From positions 1,580-59,087 of the forward strand of contig DIZC01000025.1 in assembly GCA_002429315.1 (NCBI GenBank): a DNA stretch of 57,508 nucleotides, in the 5' to 3' direction. Every line of letters begins with the position of its first letter. Position 1 is the first letter of the stretch. Position numbers and translations under genes: made by a program. This document shows, one piece after another, positions 15,585-23,886 of the stretch. Source of the DNA: Alphaproteobacteria bacterium UBA6038. GTDB taxonomy: Bacteria > Pseudomonadota > Alphaproteobacteria > Micropepsales > Micropepsaceae. The notes beneath the pieces were generated by a model, which was not told the DNA's origin, searched no databases, and worked only from the letters and a program-made list of their open reading frames with translations.

Positions 15585-17132
15585 TTAATTGAATCCGGTA
15601 ATCCCGGGATCGTTCTTGATATTGCCCGCGCCCTGGCTCGGATTGGTGATGCCGCTGGTGGTCATGTCCCAGCCGTCCCACGACATATCGCCCGGCGTCG
15701 CGTCGACCCCGACAAAGCCGCCGATATCGCTCCCCGCTCCGCCAATGACGGTCCCGAAGGATGCGCTGTTGGAAACAACACCCTGGTTGGCCCCGAGGGC
15801 GCCGCCACACCAACAATTTACGCCGCCCGAGACAGGCCCATACCCGTCGCTGGAATCGACCGGACCGAAATTGCCGCCCAGGAGGCCGCCCACATAAACC
15901 CCGTCGTGCCCCGTCGCCGCTCCGTTTGCCCAGGAGCGCGACACGGCGGCGTGGTTCTCACCCACCAAACCGCCCACCAGCGTAGGCCCAGTGCTGCTTC
16001 CCTTCACGGTCACCGGACCGGCCGCAAAGCTGTACGCGACGGTGCTGGTGCCGCCGGGACTCGATGCAAACCCGACCAGACCGCCGGCATTCGTGTCGAA
16101 AGCATGCGCGGCGCTGACCGTCGACACGGAATAGGAGTGGTCGACGAAGGCATCGTTGTTCTGTCCACTCAGGCCAACCAAGCCGCCGGCCTCGACGCAA
16201 TTCAGGCCTTTTGCGGTGCTGTCGACCGCGCCATCGGTATGACTGAAGCCGATCGTGCCGTCGTTGATTCCAACGAGCCCTCCGACAAAGCCGCAATCGC
16301 CGACGGATCCGGTCAGAGTCACTTTTCCGCTGAAGGAGTTGCCACTCATAGTGCCCTGGTTGAGGGCGGCGACGCCGCCGACAACCGTGAAGCCGTCGAT
16401 GGTGGCGGTGGTCACCCTGATGTTCGTCAGGATGGCCGCTGCAGTCGCCTCCGCAAACAGGGCGGCGTTGCCGCCGCTCTCGACATGCAGATTGGAGATG
16501 GCGTTCCCCAGCCCCTCGAAGCGGCCGGAAAACCGCGGCCCGATCGGCGGCTTCGCATAAGTGCCGTCGTTTGTCGCATCGAAGCGGTTGGCCAATGCAT
16601 AATTGCCGGATGGATTGCCCCGAACCTTGGCCGCAAGGGTTTTGATGTCGCCGACGAGTGTGAAATCAAGGTCGTTGATGGTGAGGCGCGTGGCCAACCC
16701 CAGGAAGGAGATGCTGCCCTTGTCACCGAACGACAGCGACCCGCCGGCGCCGGCGGCATCGTAGATCAGGCGGATCGGCCCCGTGCCTGCGTCGGAGACC
16801 GGGCGGTCAATCGCGATGTTCCGTTGCGCATATAACGTGAGGCTGTTGCCGTTTGCCCATGAAATCGCTGCCGCCACGACGAGATCGTCTGTCGCGGTGC
16901 CGGTGGCCACAGTCGTGGCACCCTGCGCGAGGAGGTTCTTGACCTTCCTGACGTTGAGCACGGCATTGCTTGCGGTCGCCGTGCAAGTTTCGCCCGAGCA
17001 CGACATATTTGTCGTCGCATCGGATGAGATGACGATAGCGGCGCGTGCCCCGGACAATGGTGCTACACCGGCCAGGACAAGGATCACGCTGTGCAGGACT
17101 GCATTGCGAAGATCCGATGACAAACGCATCAT
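15585..17132 (-). CDS. Secreted GLUG-repeat protein, paralogue B
   Basis: 515 aa with the same architecture as the downstream gene: signal peptide (ILVLAGVAPLSGARA), the segment TTVATGTATDDLVVAAAISW, RFSGRFEGLGNAISNLHVE, then repeats such as GGLVGINDGTIGFSHTDG and GGLVGENHAAVSRSWANG. Both end with a DxTTSGITxPxQG motif near the C terminus, so they share a tail as well as a head. Start at the first of two adjacent ATGs, with GGAGG 5 nt upstream. Cys pairs (SCSGETC, NCWCGG) could form disulfides. A tandem duplication is the simplest origin. Confidence 0.8.
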   Translation of the reverse strand: MMRLSSDLRNAVLHSVILVLAGVAPLSGARAAIVISSDATTNMSCSGETCTATASNAVLNVRKVKNLLAQGATTVATGTATDDLVVAAAISWANGNSLTLYAQRNIAIDRPVSDAGTGPIRLIYDAAGAGGSLSFGDKGSISFLGLATRLTINDLDFTLVGDIKTLAAKVRGNPSGNYALANRFDATNDGTYAKPPIGPRFSGRFEGLGNAISNLHVESGGNAALFAEATAAAILTNIRVTTATIDGFTVVGGVAALNQGTMSGNSFSGKVTLTGSVGDCGFVGGLVGINDGTIGFSHTDGAVDSTAKGLNCVEAGGLVGLSGQNNDAFVDHSYSVSTVSAAHAFDTNAGGLVGFASSPGGTSTVAYSFAAGPVTVKGSSTGPTLVGGLVGENHAAVSRSWANGAATGHDGVYVGGLLGGNFGPVDSSDGYGPVSGGVNCWCGGALGANQGVVSNSASFGTVIGGAGSDIGGFVGVDATPGDMSWDGWDMTTSGITNPSQGAGNIKNDPGITGFN

Positions 17133-17379
17133 GAGCGCCTCCAGAACGATAACCAACGCGGACGGGCGCCCCCCCACCCCGACGGCCGGTAGCGGGGGTA
17201 ATCTTGCGGCATCAGGGGCCGCCTCGTCTTGGACTGGGACGACAGAGTTATGCGCAGGATGACATCACGGGGGGTGCCGGGCTGATACGCCAGCGGTCCA
17301 GGAGGAACGACATCGCCAGGAGGGAAGCGACAAGTCATATCGGCAACGGCGCTGCGAAAATTGGCGTGTTGCTGTCGCG

Positions 17380-17850
17380 CTAGGTGACGCGCGGGGGCTT
17401 CGCGTTGTGGCGGAAGTCAGGCAGGCCGCGCTGGACCACACGCACATGGCCGCCGTCGCAGGCCCGGCTGGAACCGCTGTTCACGACGTAGACGTTTAGA
17501 TTGACCGTGTGGTCCGGAAGATCGGGCACGTCCGGCACGCGGACGCGCACGCCGTATTTGCCGACCTGCTCCTCGGTCGCCAGCACCTTCTTGTAGCCGG
17601 GCGGCACTTCGCTCGGCACCGCGGCGATGGTCAGCACTACGCGCACGTCGGAGTTTACCGCCCGCTGCTCGATCGGCGCACAGGCGATCACGATCTCGTC
17701 GCCGGGCGCGACGTCGGGCACGACCTCGCTGGTGTCGTTCAGCAATGCGATGCGACTGCTGACCGTCTGGTGCAACGGCGATTGCGCCAATGCGGGCGAG
17801 GCGACGCACGCCGCTCCGAGCAACAGAACTCCCAAACCGTACTTCCGCAT
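17380..17850 (-). CDS. Small secreted protein, function unknown
   Basis: 156 aa. Signal peptide about 1-22 (MRKYGLGVLLLGAACVASPALA). The mature part has beta-type sequence: DEIVIACAPIEQRAV, DVRVVLTIAAVPSEVPPGY, NLNVYVVNSGSSRACDGGHVRVV; two Cys could pair. The ATG at 17850 has GGGAGG upstream. It is upstream of and codirectional with the two GLUG genes, about 250 bp away; whether they share function is unknown. No family recognised. Confidence 0.65.
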   Translation of the reverse strand: MRKYGLGVLLLGAACVASPALAQSPLHQTVSSRIALLNDTSEVVPDVAPGDEIVIACAPIEQRAVNSDVRVVLTIAAVPSEVPPGYKKVLATEEQVGKYGVRVRVPDVPDLPDHTVNLNVYVVNSGSSRACDGGHVRVVQRGLPDFRHNAKPPRVT

Positions 17851-17878
17851 GGGCGCCTCCCAACGACCCAAAGCGATT

Positions 17879-19447
17879 CTAGTTTACCTGTCTCTCGCGT
17901 CCTTCCCAATAGGGCGCGCGCAATTCGCGCCTAAGGATCTTGCCCGACGGGTTGCGCGGCAGCGTTTGCACAAATTCCACGGATTTGGGCAGTTTGTAGC
18001 CGGCAATGCGCTCCCGCGCGTAGGCAATGATCTCGGCCGGGGCAGCGCTAGCCCCCGGTTTTGGCACGACAATCGCCTTGACGGCCTCGCCCCAGCGCTC
18101 GTCCGGCACACCGATCACCGCCACGTCCGCCACCGCCGGATGGCCGAAAATCGCGTTCTCCACTTCGGCCGGATAGATGTTCTCGCCGCCCGACACGATC
18201 ATGTCCTTCACGCGGTCGTGAATGTACAGGTAACCCTCTTCGTCGAAATAGCCGGCGTCGCCGGTGCGCAGCCAGCCCTCGACCACGGCGGTGCGGGTCG
18301 CCTCCGCCTTGTTCCAGTAGCCCTTCATCACGTTGAGCGCGGAGATGGCAATCTCGCCCACTTCGCCCGGCGGCAGCTCGCGGCCGTTGCCGTCGAGAAT
18401 CCGGATGCGGTGTCCCGGCGCGGGCTTTCCGCAGGAGCGCAGGCGGCCGCGCGCCGGATCGTGATCCTCCGGCGGCAGGAACGTGCCGCCGCCGGTGGTT
18501 TCGGTGAGCCCATAGACCTGCAGGAACTCGCAGCCGAAGGTTTCGCGCGCCTTGGTCAGCACGGCATCGGAAATCGGCGAAGCGCCGTAGGAGATGTTCT
18601 TCAGCGATGAGAAATCGATGTCGTGGACGTTCGGCTGCTGCAGCAGGAACAGGATCACGGCGGGGACGAGGAAGGCGTAGCTCACCCGCTTGGTCTGGAT
18701 GAGGCGCAGGATTTCCTGCGGATCGATGTCGCGCAGGATTACGCCGCGCGCGCCCTGGCCGATCGACAGCAGCGCGATGTTGACGCCGGCGACGTGGAAG
18801 AACGGCATGGCGATCAGCACCACGTCGTCCGGCGTGTAGCTGCCGAGCGGCATGTCGCCCAGGCATTGGAAGATCGCAAGGTAGTTCGCGTTGGTGAGCT
18901 GCACGCCCTTCGGGTGCCCGGTGGTGCCGGAGGTGTAGAGCTGGATGATGTCGTCGTCGGGCGCGATCGGCAGCATCGGGTCGGTGGCCAGATGGGCATC
19001 GCGCCAGGCGTCGTACGATTCGTAGCGGTTGTGACCGCCTTCCATGGCGATCACCGTCTTCAGGCTCGGCGTCTCCATGGCGATCCGGTCGACCATGTCA
19101 TAGTAGTCGCGGCCGACGAACAGCACGTCGCAGCCGGCATCGTTCAGCACATAGGCGATTTCCGGCGCCGCCAGCCGCCAGTTCACGCCCACCACGACGC
19201 AGCGCGCCTTGAAGGCGCCGAGCAGCACCTCGCAATAGCGGTCGGAGTTCTTGCCGAGATAGCCGATGCGGGCGCCCGGCCGCTGGCCCAGCGCCATCAG
19301 CCCCTGCGCGACGCGGCTCGCCCGCTCGTCGAGCTCGCCAAACGTGGTGGTGCGGTCCTGGAAATCGAGCGCCACCGCATCCGGGCGATCCTGCGCCTGG
19401 ACGCGCGAAATATCGGCAACCGATTTCAGCCGCGAGAAATCGAACAT
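17879..19447 (-). CDS. Long-chain acyl-CoA synthetase/AMP-dependent ligase
   Basis: 522 aa. Activates a carboxylic acid as acyl-AMP then acyl-CoA. Seen: P-loop LYTSGTTGHPKGVQLTN near residue 170, VYGLTETTG, GWLRTGDAGYFDEEGYLYIHDRVKDMIVSGGENIYPAEVE (motif region, about 395-435), and the C-terminal lysine in NPSGKILRREL. All core residues are present; chain-length or aromatic specificity cannot be read. It is divergent from the Phd/VapC module, sharing a spacer with a 14-bp palindrome. Confidence 0.92.
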   Translation of the reverse strand: MFDFSRLKSVADISRVQAQDRPDAVALDFQDRTTTFGELDERASRVAQGLMALGQRPGARIGYLGKNSDRYCEVLLGAFKARCVVVGVNWRLAAPEIAYVLNDAGCDVLFVGRDYYDMVDRIAMETPSLKTVIAMEGGHNRYESYDAWRDAHLATDPMLPIAPDDDIIQLYTSGTTGHPKGVQLTNANYLAIFQCLGDMPLGSYTPDDVVLIAMPFFHVAGVNIALLSIGQGARGVILRDIDPQEILRLIQTKRVSYAFLVPAVILFLLQQPNVHDIDFSSLKNISYGASPISDAVLTKARETFGCEFLQVYGLTETTGGGTFLPPEDHDPARGRLRSCGKPAPGHRIRILDGNGRELPPGEVGEIAISALNVMKGYWNKAEATRTAVVEGWLRTGDAGYFDEEGYLYIHDRVKDMIVSGGENIYPAEVENAIFGHPAVADVAVIGVPDERWGEAVKAIVVPKPGASAAPAEIIAYARERIAGYKLPKSVEFVQTLPRNPSGKILRRELRAPYWEGRERQVN

Positions 19448-19493
19448 GATGATGCTCCCTTGCGCTGACGCTTGTTCCGCCAGCGCGCCTCCA

Positions 19494-19507
19494 GTAAACT
19501 AGTTTAC
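19494..19507. promoter_or_regulatory. 14-bp perfect palindrome, candidate operator
   Basis: GTAAACTAGTTTAC lies in the spacer between the acyl-CoA ligase (start 19447) and the Phd antitoxin (start 19533), 25 bp before the latter. It could be the antitoxin's own operator or a TetR-type site for the ligase. Confidence 0.45.
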
Positions 19508-19532
19508 AGACTGGTTGGAAAGAGCTTTTGCC

Positions 19533-19787
19533 ATGGAGAAGACGGTCGGCGCCTTCGAAGCCAAGACGCATTTTTCCCAACTCCTTGAACGCGCCGAAAG
19601 CGGTGAGGAAATCCTGATTACGCGGCGCGGCAAGACTGTTGCCAAGCTCGGCCCCGCGCCCTCAGAGCCGAACGTCGAAGCCGCCCGTGCTGCGCTGGCG
19701 CGGATACGGGGCCGGGCAAAGAAAACCGGCATAAAGCGGTTCGATTGGAAGGAGTGGAAGAAGTACGTCAACGAGGGCCGCCCCTAA
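19533..19787 (+). CDS. Phd/YefM family antitoxin
   Basis: 84 aa. The sequence KTVGAFEAKTHFSQLLERAESGEEILITRRGKTVAKLGP is the DNA-binding fold of Phd/YefM antitoxins; the basic and aromatic C terminus (FDWKEWKKYVNEG) would wrap the toxin. The ATG at 19533 fits the family start. A PIN toxin gene follows 6 bp downstream. Phd-type antitoxins commonly repress their own operon with the toxin as co-repressor, and the palindrome at 19494 is a candidate site. Confidence 0.88.
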   Translation: MEKTVGAFEAKTHFSQLLERAESGEEILITRRGKTVAKLGPAPSEPNVEAARAALARIRGRAKKTGIKRFDWKEWKKYVNEGRP

Positions 19788-19793
19788 TCTCCT

Positions 19794-20207
19794 ATGGCCG
19801 GCCTCATCGTCGATGCATCGATTACACTCTCCGCCGTTCTCCCGGACGAGATGAGCCCGCGTGCAAAACACGCATGGGAAATGGTGGTCGCTCAGGGAGC
19901 ACTCGTTCCTTCGCATTGGGCTCTCGAGGTGGCCAACGGCCTGCTGGTCGCGCAGCGCCGCAAACGCATCAGCGACGTGGATCGGCGGGAAACGGTTTCC
20001 GATTTGATGTCGATCCCGGTGGCGGTGGACGGCAGAACCATTGAGATGGCCTGGAGCGACGCGACCGTCCTTGCCGTACGCCATCAGCTGACATGCTACG
20101 ACGCTGCCTATTTGGAACTTGCGCTGAGGGCCGGCCTTCCCCTGGCAACTCTTGACGAAGATCTCTTTCGCGCAGCCAAAAAAGAGAAAGCCGTGCTCGT
20201 CACGTGA
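19794..20207 (+). CDS. VapC-type PIN domain ribonuclease toxin
   Basis: 137 aa. PIN-domain acidic residues are present: VDASITLSAVLPDE near the start, HWALEVANGLL in the middle, and CYDAAYLELALRAGLPLATLDEDL with two further Asp near the end. These form the Mg-dependent RNase site. Known VapC toxins cut tRNA or rRNA; the target here is unknown. It directly follows the antitoxin gene, a standard module. Confidence 0.9.
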   Translation: MAGLIVDASITLSAVLPDEMSPRAKHAWEMVVAQGALVPSHWALEVANGLLVAQRRKRISDVDRRETVSDLMSIPVAVDGRTIEMAWSDATVLAVRHQLTCYDAAYLELALRAGLPLATLDEDLFRAAKKEKAVLVT

Positions 20208-20238
20208 GCCAGGTCCTCATTGCACTTCGTCCACCAGT

Positions 20239-20254
20239 CCGTTACATGTAACGG
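20239..20254 (+). promoter_or_regulatory. 16-bp perfect palindrome abutting the MazE start codon
   Basis: CCGTTACATGTAACGG ends at the base before the ATG of the antitoxin gene and takes the place where a Shine-Dalgarno would lie. It is a strong candidate operator for MazE autorepression, and the same bases may limit ribosome access. Confidence 0.6.
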
Positions 20255-20494
20255 ATGAGCAAGGCAGGGCCAAAGAAGAGGACGAAGCCCAAGACCGGCC
20301 GCGAGCGGGCTGCCGCGTATCGTGCCAAGCAGCGCGCGCAGGGACTGCATCTCGTTCAACTGTGGGTACCCGACACCCGCTCTTCCGAATTTAGGACCGA
20401 GGTGCGCAAGCAACTTCGGTTGCTGGCCAAGTCCGAGGAGGAGAAGCGCGATCAGGCGTTCGTCGAATCGATCACTGAGTGGAGCGATGCGTGA
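20255..20494 (+). CDS. MazE-type antitoxin (antitoxin MazE family)
   Basis: 79 aa. Basic N terminus (MSKAGPKKRTKPKTGRERAAAYRAKQRA), then LHLVQLWVPDTRSSEFRTEVRKQ and an acidic end (EEEKRDQAFVESITEWSDA). This matches the short MazE family proteins seen before PemK/MazF genes. No Shine-Dalgarno is visible because a 16-bp palindrome touches the start codon. Its stop overlaps the toxin start (GTGA). Confidence 0.8.
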   Translation: MSKAGPKKRTKPKTGRERAAAYRAKQRAQGLHLVQLWVPDTRSSEFRTEVRKQLRLLAKSEEEKRDQAFVESITEWSDA

Positions 20495-20829
20495 AACGGG
20501 GTGATGTCGTCACCGTCGCCGATCGGACGGTGTACGGCGGGGGTAAGCCGCGGCCGGCAGTAATCATTCAATCCGACGCGTTTGAGGCTACGTTCACTGT
20601 CCTCATCTGTCCTTTCACCAGCGAGGAGATCGAGATCCCAGACATGCGATTCGCCGTGGAACCTTCGCCCAAGAATGGCTTGCGCGCGCGATCCTGGCTC
20701 ATGCTCGACAAGATTACGCCGGTGCAAAGAGCCAAAATCGGAAACAGGATCGGCAGCCTTGCCGCAGCGGACATGGGCCGAGCCAACCGAGCCTTGGCCG
20801 TGGTTCTTGGGCTGGGTGACAGGGTTTAA
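20491..20829 (+). CDS. MazF/PemK-type endoribonuclease toxin
   Basis: 112 aa. Sequence-specific mRNA (or tRNA) endonuclease fold: KRGDVVTVADRTVYGGGKPRPAVIIQSDAF, then TFTVLICPFTSEE, and SWLMLDKITPVQRAKIGNRIGSL with the conserved Asp-Lys. The GTG at 20491 overlaps the antitoxin stop; an ATG four codons earlier is possible. The stop codon overlaps the convergent MATE gene's stop by 4 bp. Confidence 0.87.
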   Translation: MKRGDVVTVADRTVYGGGKPRPAVIIQSDAFEATFTVLICPFTSEEIEIPDMRFAVEPSPKNGLRARSWLMLDKITPVQRAKIGNRIGSLAAADMGRANRALAVVLGLGDRV

Positions 20830-22232
20830 CGGTCGCGGCTCAAGTGCCGGAATCGCCAGGTCATGGCGGCGGCGGCGACCAGCAGCCCGAACGCCAGCCC
20901 GATCCAGATGCCGAGTCCTTTCATGTGCAGGCCGAACGCGAGCAGCACGCACATCGGCGCGCCGGCCAGCCAGTAGCTCGCGCCGGCGATCCACATCGGC
21001 GCACGCGCATCCTTCAGTCCGCGCAAGCTGAGCGCGCTGACCACCTGAATCCCATCGACGATCTGGAATGCCGCAGCCACGTGCAGGAACACCGCTGCCA
21101 GCGCGATCACGTCGGTGTTTGCCGCCGGATTGTCGAAATAGAGGCTCGCGATCTGGCGCGGAAACAGCCACAGCACGATGCCGGTGAGCGCCATGAAACC
21201 GGCGCCCATGGCGATGGCGGAATAACCCGCGCGCCGCACGCCTTCGCCGTCGCGCGCGCCCGCCGCCAGGCCCACCCGTACGGTCGCCGCCATGCCGATG
21301 CCGAGCGGCACCATGAAGGTGATCGACGGCACGTTGAGGGCGATTTGATGGGCGTCGACGTACCGCATGCCGAACGTACCCATCACCAGCATCGACGCGT
21401 TGAACAGCATGGCCTCGAACATCATGGTGAGGCCAATGGGCAGGCCGAGCCGGAAAACTTCGGCCAGCTTCTCCGCATGCACGCGGTGGAAGCGGCGGAA
21501 GATGCGGTATTTGCGCAAGGCGGGCGTGAGCCGCACCACCGCCAGCATGGCGAGGAAAGCGAAGGTGTAGGAGCTGGCGCTGGCGATGCCGGAGCCGAGG
21601 ATGCCGAGGCGCGGCGCGCCGAAATGGCCGAAGATCAGCGCGTAATCGGCCACCGCATTGAAGCCGATGCACAGCAGCATGACGTAGAGCGACGCCTTCG
21701 GCCGCGACAGCGCGGTCGAGAAATTGCGCAGCACCTGGTAGCCGAGCGAAAAGGGCAGGCCGAAGCACAGCACACTGGTGAACAGGCCCGCACCGCGCGC
21801 GAGCTCCGGCGCCTGGCCGAAGGCGAGCATGATCGGCCGCACGAAAAGGAGCAGCACGATCAGGGGCACCGAGGTGATCAGCACCGCCCAGAAGCCCATG
21901 CGCACCACCGACCGCACGCCGGCGCGATCGTTCGGACGGGCGCCCAAGATGTGCGCGATCATCGGCGACACCGCTGCCACCGGGCCGCAGCCGATCAGCC
22001 AGCAGAAGAAAAAGGCGGTGTTGCCGAGTGCCGCCGACGCCAGCGCGGCAGCGCTGTAGTGGCCGAGCATGACGACATCGGTCGTCATGATGGCCATTTG
22101 CGCCAGCTGGGTGATCACCAGCGGCGCGGCGAGCTTCATCAGCTCGCGCGCTTCCGCGATCCAGGCGTCGAGCCCGTGGCCGGTGACGCGCGGGCCGGCC
22201 TGGGCGAGATCGAATTCTGCGATGTCTGTCAT
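20826..22232 (-). CDS. MATE family multidrug/Na+ efflux transporter
   Basis: 468 aa inner-membrane antiporter with about 12 helices in two homologous halves. It begins MTDIAEFDLAQ; the first half has ELMKLAAPLVITQLAQMAIMTTDVVMLGHY and the second starts at AEVFRLGLPIGLTMMFEAMLF, both MATE signatures. Substrate cannot be predicted. The frame is open a further 59 codons upstream across a terminator-like hairpin, but that part is not MATE-like, so 22232 is preferred. The leader (22233-22563) holds the hairpin and a 30-codon frame. Confidence 0.92.
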   Translation of the reverse strand: MTDIAEFDLAQAGPRVTGHGLDAWIAEARELMKLAAPLVITQLAQMAIMTTDVVMLGHYSAAALASAALGNTAFFFCWLIGCGPVAAVSPMIAHILGARPNDRAGVRSVVRMGFWAVLITSVPLIVLLLFVRPIMLAFGQAPELARGAGLFTSVLCFGLPFSLGYQVLRNFSTALSRPKASLYVMLLCIGFNAVADYALIFGHFGAPRLGILGSGIASASSYTFAFLAMLAVVRLTPALRKYRIFRRFHRVHAEKLAEVFRLGLPIGLTMMFEAMLFNASMLVMGTFGMRYVDAHQIALNVPSITFMVPLGIGMAATVRVGLAAGARDGEGVRRAGYSAIAMGAGFMALTGIVLWLFPRQIASLYFDNPAANTDVIALAAVFLHVAAAFQIVDGIQVVSALSLRGLKDARAPMWIAGASYWLAGAPMCVLLAFGLHMKGLGIWIGLAFGLLVAAAAMTWRFRHLSRDR

Positions 22233-22287
22233 GACACGGGCTTTATCTTCATGCCCGAACCCGGATGCGGCTTTGGGGACCGGATAC

Positions 22288-22324
22288 AAAAATCCCCTCC
22301 GAAGCGTTCCGGGCTCGGGAGGGG
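22288..22324 (-). terminator. Terminator hairpin in the leader of the MATE gene
   Basis: On the minus strand, CCCCTCC...GGAGGGG with a partly paired interior is followed by ATTTTTG, the form of an intrinsic terminator. It ends about 56 nt before the MATE start. It may end the upstream transcript or act as an attenuator for the transporter. Confidence 0.65.
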
Positions 22325-22351
22325 TGAAACGTTTGAACGGACTAGACGAAT

Positions 22352-22444
22352 CTAATGCGCGTTCTCCTCGCGAGCCGCAGCGGCCGACGCGGCGCCAAAC
22401 GGCGCGCACCGGACGGCCATGCAGATGGTTTCAGGCGTGTTCAT
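22352..22444 (-). CDS. Candidate 30-aa leader ORF upstream of MATE
   Basis: Reads MNTPETICMAV then RCAPFGAASAAAAREENAH, stopping 28 nt before the terminator hairpin. No strong Shine-Dalgarno. It is the only gene candidate in the 331-bp stretch 22233-22563. It could be a small protein or leader peptide, or chance; codon use cannot decide at this length. Confidence 0.3.
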   Translation of the reverse strand: MNTPETICMAVRCAPFGAASAAAAREENAH

Positions 22445-22563
22445 CAAAGGCGACTCGCAGGAGTTGGCGAACGGCACGGTAGCTAGGCTTACGCCTGCGC
22501 GAAGTCAACACGCGCGCCGCGCCTCCGTTCCATTCCGCAGTGGCGTTGCACCAAGGCAACATT

Positions 22564-23808
22564 CTAGTGCCGCGGCAGCAGGCGGAACGGGTTTTTCGAT
22601 TGCTTGGCAAGTGCGTACCAGGCGGTGGCGCCGATGTGCAGTGATGCAAAGTACTTGTCGCTTCCGTCGCCGGTGTCGAGACCGTCCTTCGACGCCGCGT
22701 CGATGCCTTTGCCGTCGGCGTTCGGCGCCTGCGCCTGGCCGGTTTCAATGTCGGCGATCAGTTGCGCAGCATTCCGCGCGTCGCCGGAAAGATTGCGCGC
22801 TTTCAGCGCCGCGGCAGCGTGTGCGGTGCCTTCGAACCACACGCCGGTGCGGTCTCTTATCTCGAAGCTGAGACCCTGAAAGCCGCCGCCGGTGGCGGAA
22901 AGGTTCTCCAGCGCCCAGTCGATCGAAGCTTGATCGCGCGCCAGTCGTGTCGACAGAAAGCTCCAGGTCTGCACATCTTCAGGCGTCGGGTCGCCGGTGT
23001 TGACGGTGATGCCGTCATTTCCCGTGCCGATGTAGAAGAAGCCGGCATCGGCGTTCCACATGGCGCGCACGAAGCCCAGCGCATGTTGCGCATGATCGCT
23101 CCAGGCGCGGTTTGCCGTGAGTTGCGCCAGCATGGCGAACAGGGCGTAGAGATCGATGTTGTGCTCAGTCGATTTGTACTGGATCCTGCTTCCGCCGCCG
23201 GTGAAGCCGCCGGTATATCCGCCGGCGCCGCGCGTATCGAACGTGTTGTCTTGCACGAAATTGGCGATGGAAAGCGCCGCGTTAAGATATCTGTGCGCGC
23301 CGGTCGCGCGGTAGAGCTGCGCCAGCGCCAATCCCGTCCAGGCGAGGTTCCCCGTATCGGCCGCCGCGACGGCAATATCCGGCGAACCGTCAGCCTTTGC
23401 GAGGTGGCGCGCACGATAGGCTGCGCGCACGCGCCCGTCGGCCAACGGATCGTGCGCCTGCACATAGACAAGGCTGTCGCCCAGCACGCGCGCTCGGGCA
23501 ACATCGTCGGGCGTGTCGCGCGCCAAGAGCGCGATCAGCAGCACATCGTCGTCGTAGGTGTAGCTGACGTCGCCATTCGAGAACGTCGCGGTCGGCACAT
23601 AGCTCTGCACCAGGCGCAGCGAAGCGCCCGACCCGTAGCGATCCATTTCCCGATCGAGAAAGGTATAGGCCCGGGAGAGCGGCGATCCCGCAGGCGCGAC
23701 CGCGCCCGGCCCCGCGCTTCCCTCGAGAAGCAGCAGGATTCCCAGAGCACCTTGCGCCCAACGCCGCACGGTCGTGTCCCGCGAAGAACTTCCGTGATGG
23801 GGTAGCAT
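22564..23808 (-). CDS. Secreted alpha/alpha-barrel (six-hairpin glycosidase-like) protein
   Basis: 414 aa. Hydrophobic N-terminal segment (ALGILLLLEGSAGPGAVAP) suggests export. The body shows repeated helix pairs with family-like spots: FSNGDVSYTYDDDVLLIALLA, TGNLAWTGLALAQLYRATG, STEHNIDLYALFAML, DVQTWSFLST, and WFEGTAHAAAALKA. Such Asp/Glu and aromatic patterns occur in six-hairpin glycosidases and related enzymes. Catalytic residues cannot be fixed and the substrate is unknown. It lies downstream of the monooxygenase gene on the same strand. Confidence 0.6.
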   Translation of the reverse strand: MLPHHGSSSRDTTVRRWAQGALGILLLLEGSAGPGAVAPAGSPLSRAYTFLDREMDRYGSGASLRLVQSYVPTATFSNGDVSYTYDDDVLLIALLARDTPDDVARARVLGDSLVYVQAHDPLADGRVRAAYRARHLAKADGSPDIAVAAADTGNLAWTGLALAQLYRATGAHRYLNAALSIANFVQDNTFDTRGAGGYTGGFTGGGSRIQYKSTEHNIDLYALFAMLAQLTANRAWSDHAQHALGFVRAMWNADAGFFYIGTGNDGITVNTGDPTPEDVQTWSFLSTRLARDQASIDWALENLSATGGGFQGLSFEIRDRTGVWFEGTAHAAAALKARNLSGDARNAAQLIADIETGQAQAPNADGKGIDAASKDGLDTGDGSDKYFASLHIGATAWYALAKQSKNPFRLLPRH

Positions 23809-23837
23809 GGCTGGGCTGCCGTCGGAAGAACGATTGC

Positions 23838-23878
23838 CCGCGCAGTGCGGCCGTAATCCTCAATATCGCACTGCGCGG
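23838..23878 (-). terminator. Strong hairpin after the monooxygenase gene
   Basis: Perfect 12-bp inverted repeat, CCGCGCAGTGCG (23838-23849) and CGCACTGCGCGG (23867-23878), 17-nt loop, starting 8 bp past the stop codon at 23887. No T-run follows, so termination or mRNA 3'-end protection are both possible. Confidence 0.6.
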
Positions 23879-23886
23879 CAGACAGC

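Noticed and set aside
17129..17338. 69-codon frame upstream of GLUG paralogue B
   Set aside because: It overlaps the start of the paralogue, has no family features and no good ribosome-binding site; 17133-17379 is treated as non-coding.
20844..22355. 503-codon plus-strand frame opposite the MATE gene
   Set aside because: Its His/Glu/Arg-rich sequence is the mirror of transmembrane codons; the minus-strand MATE protein has clear family motifs.
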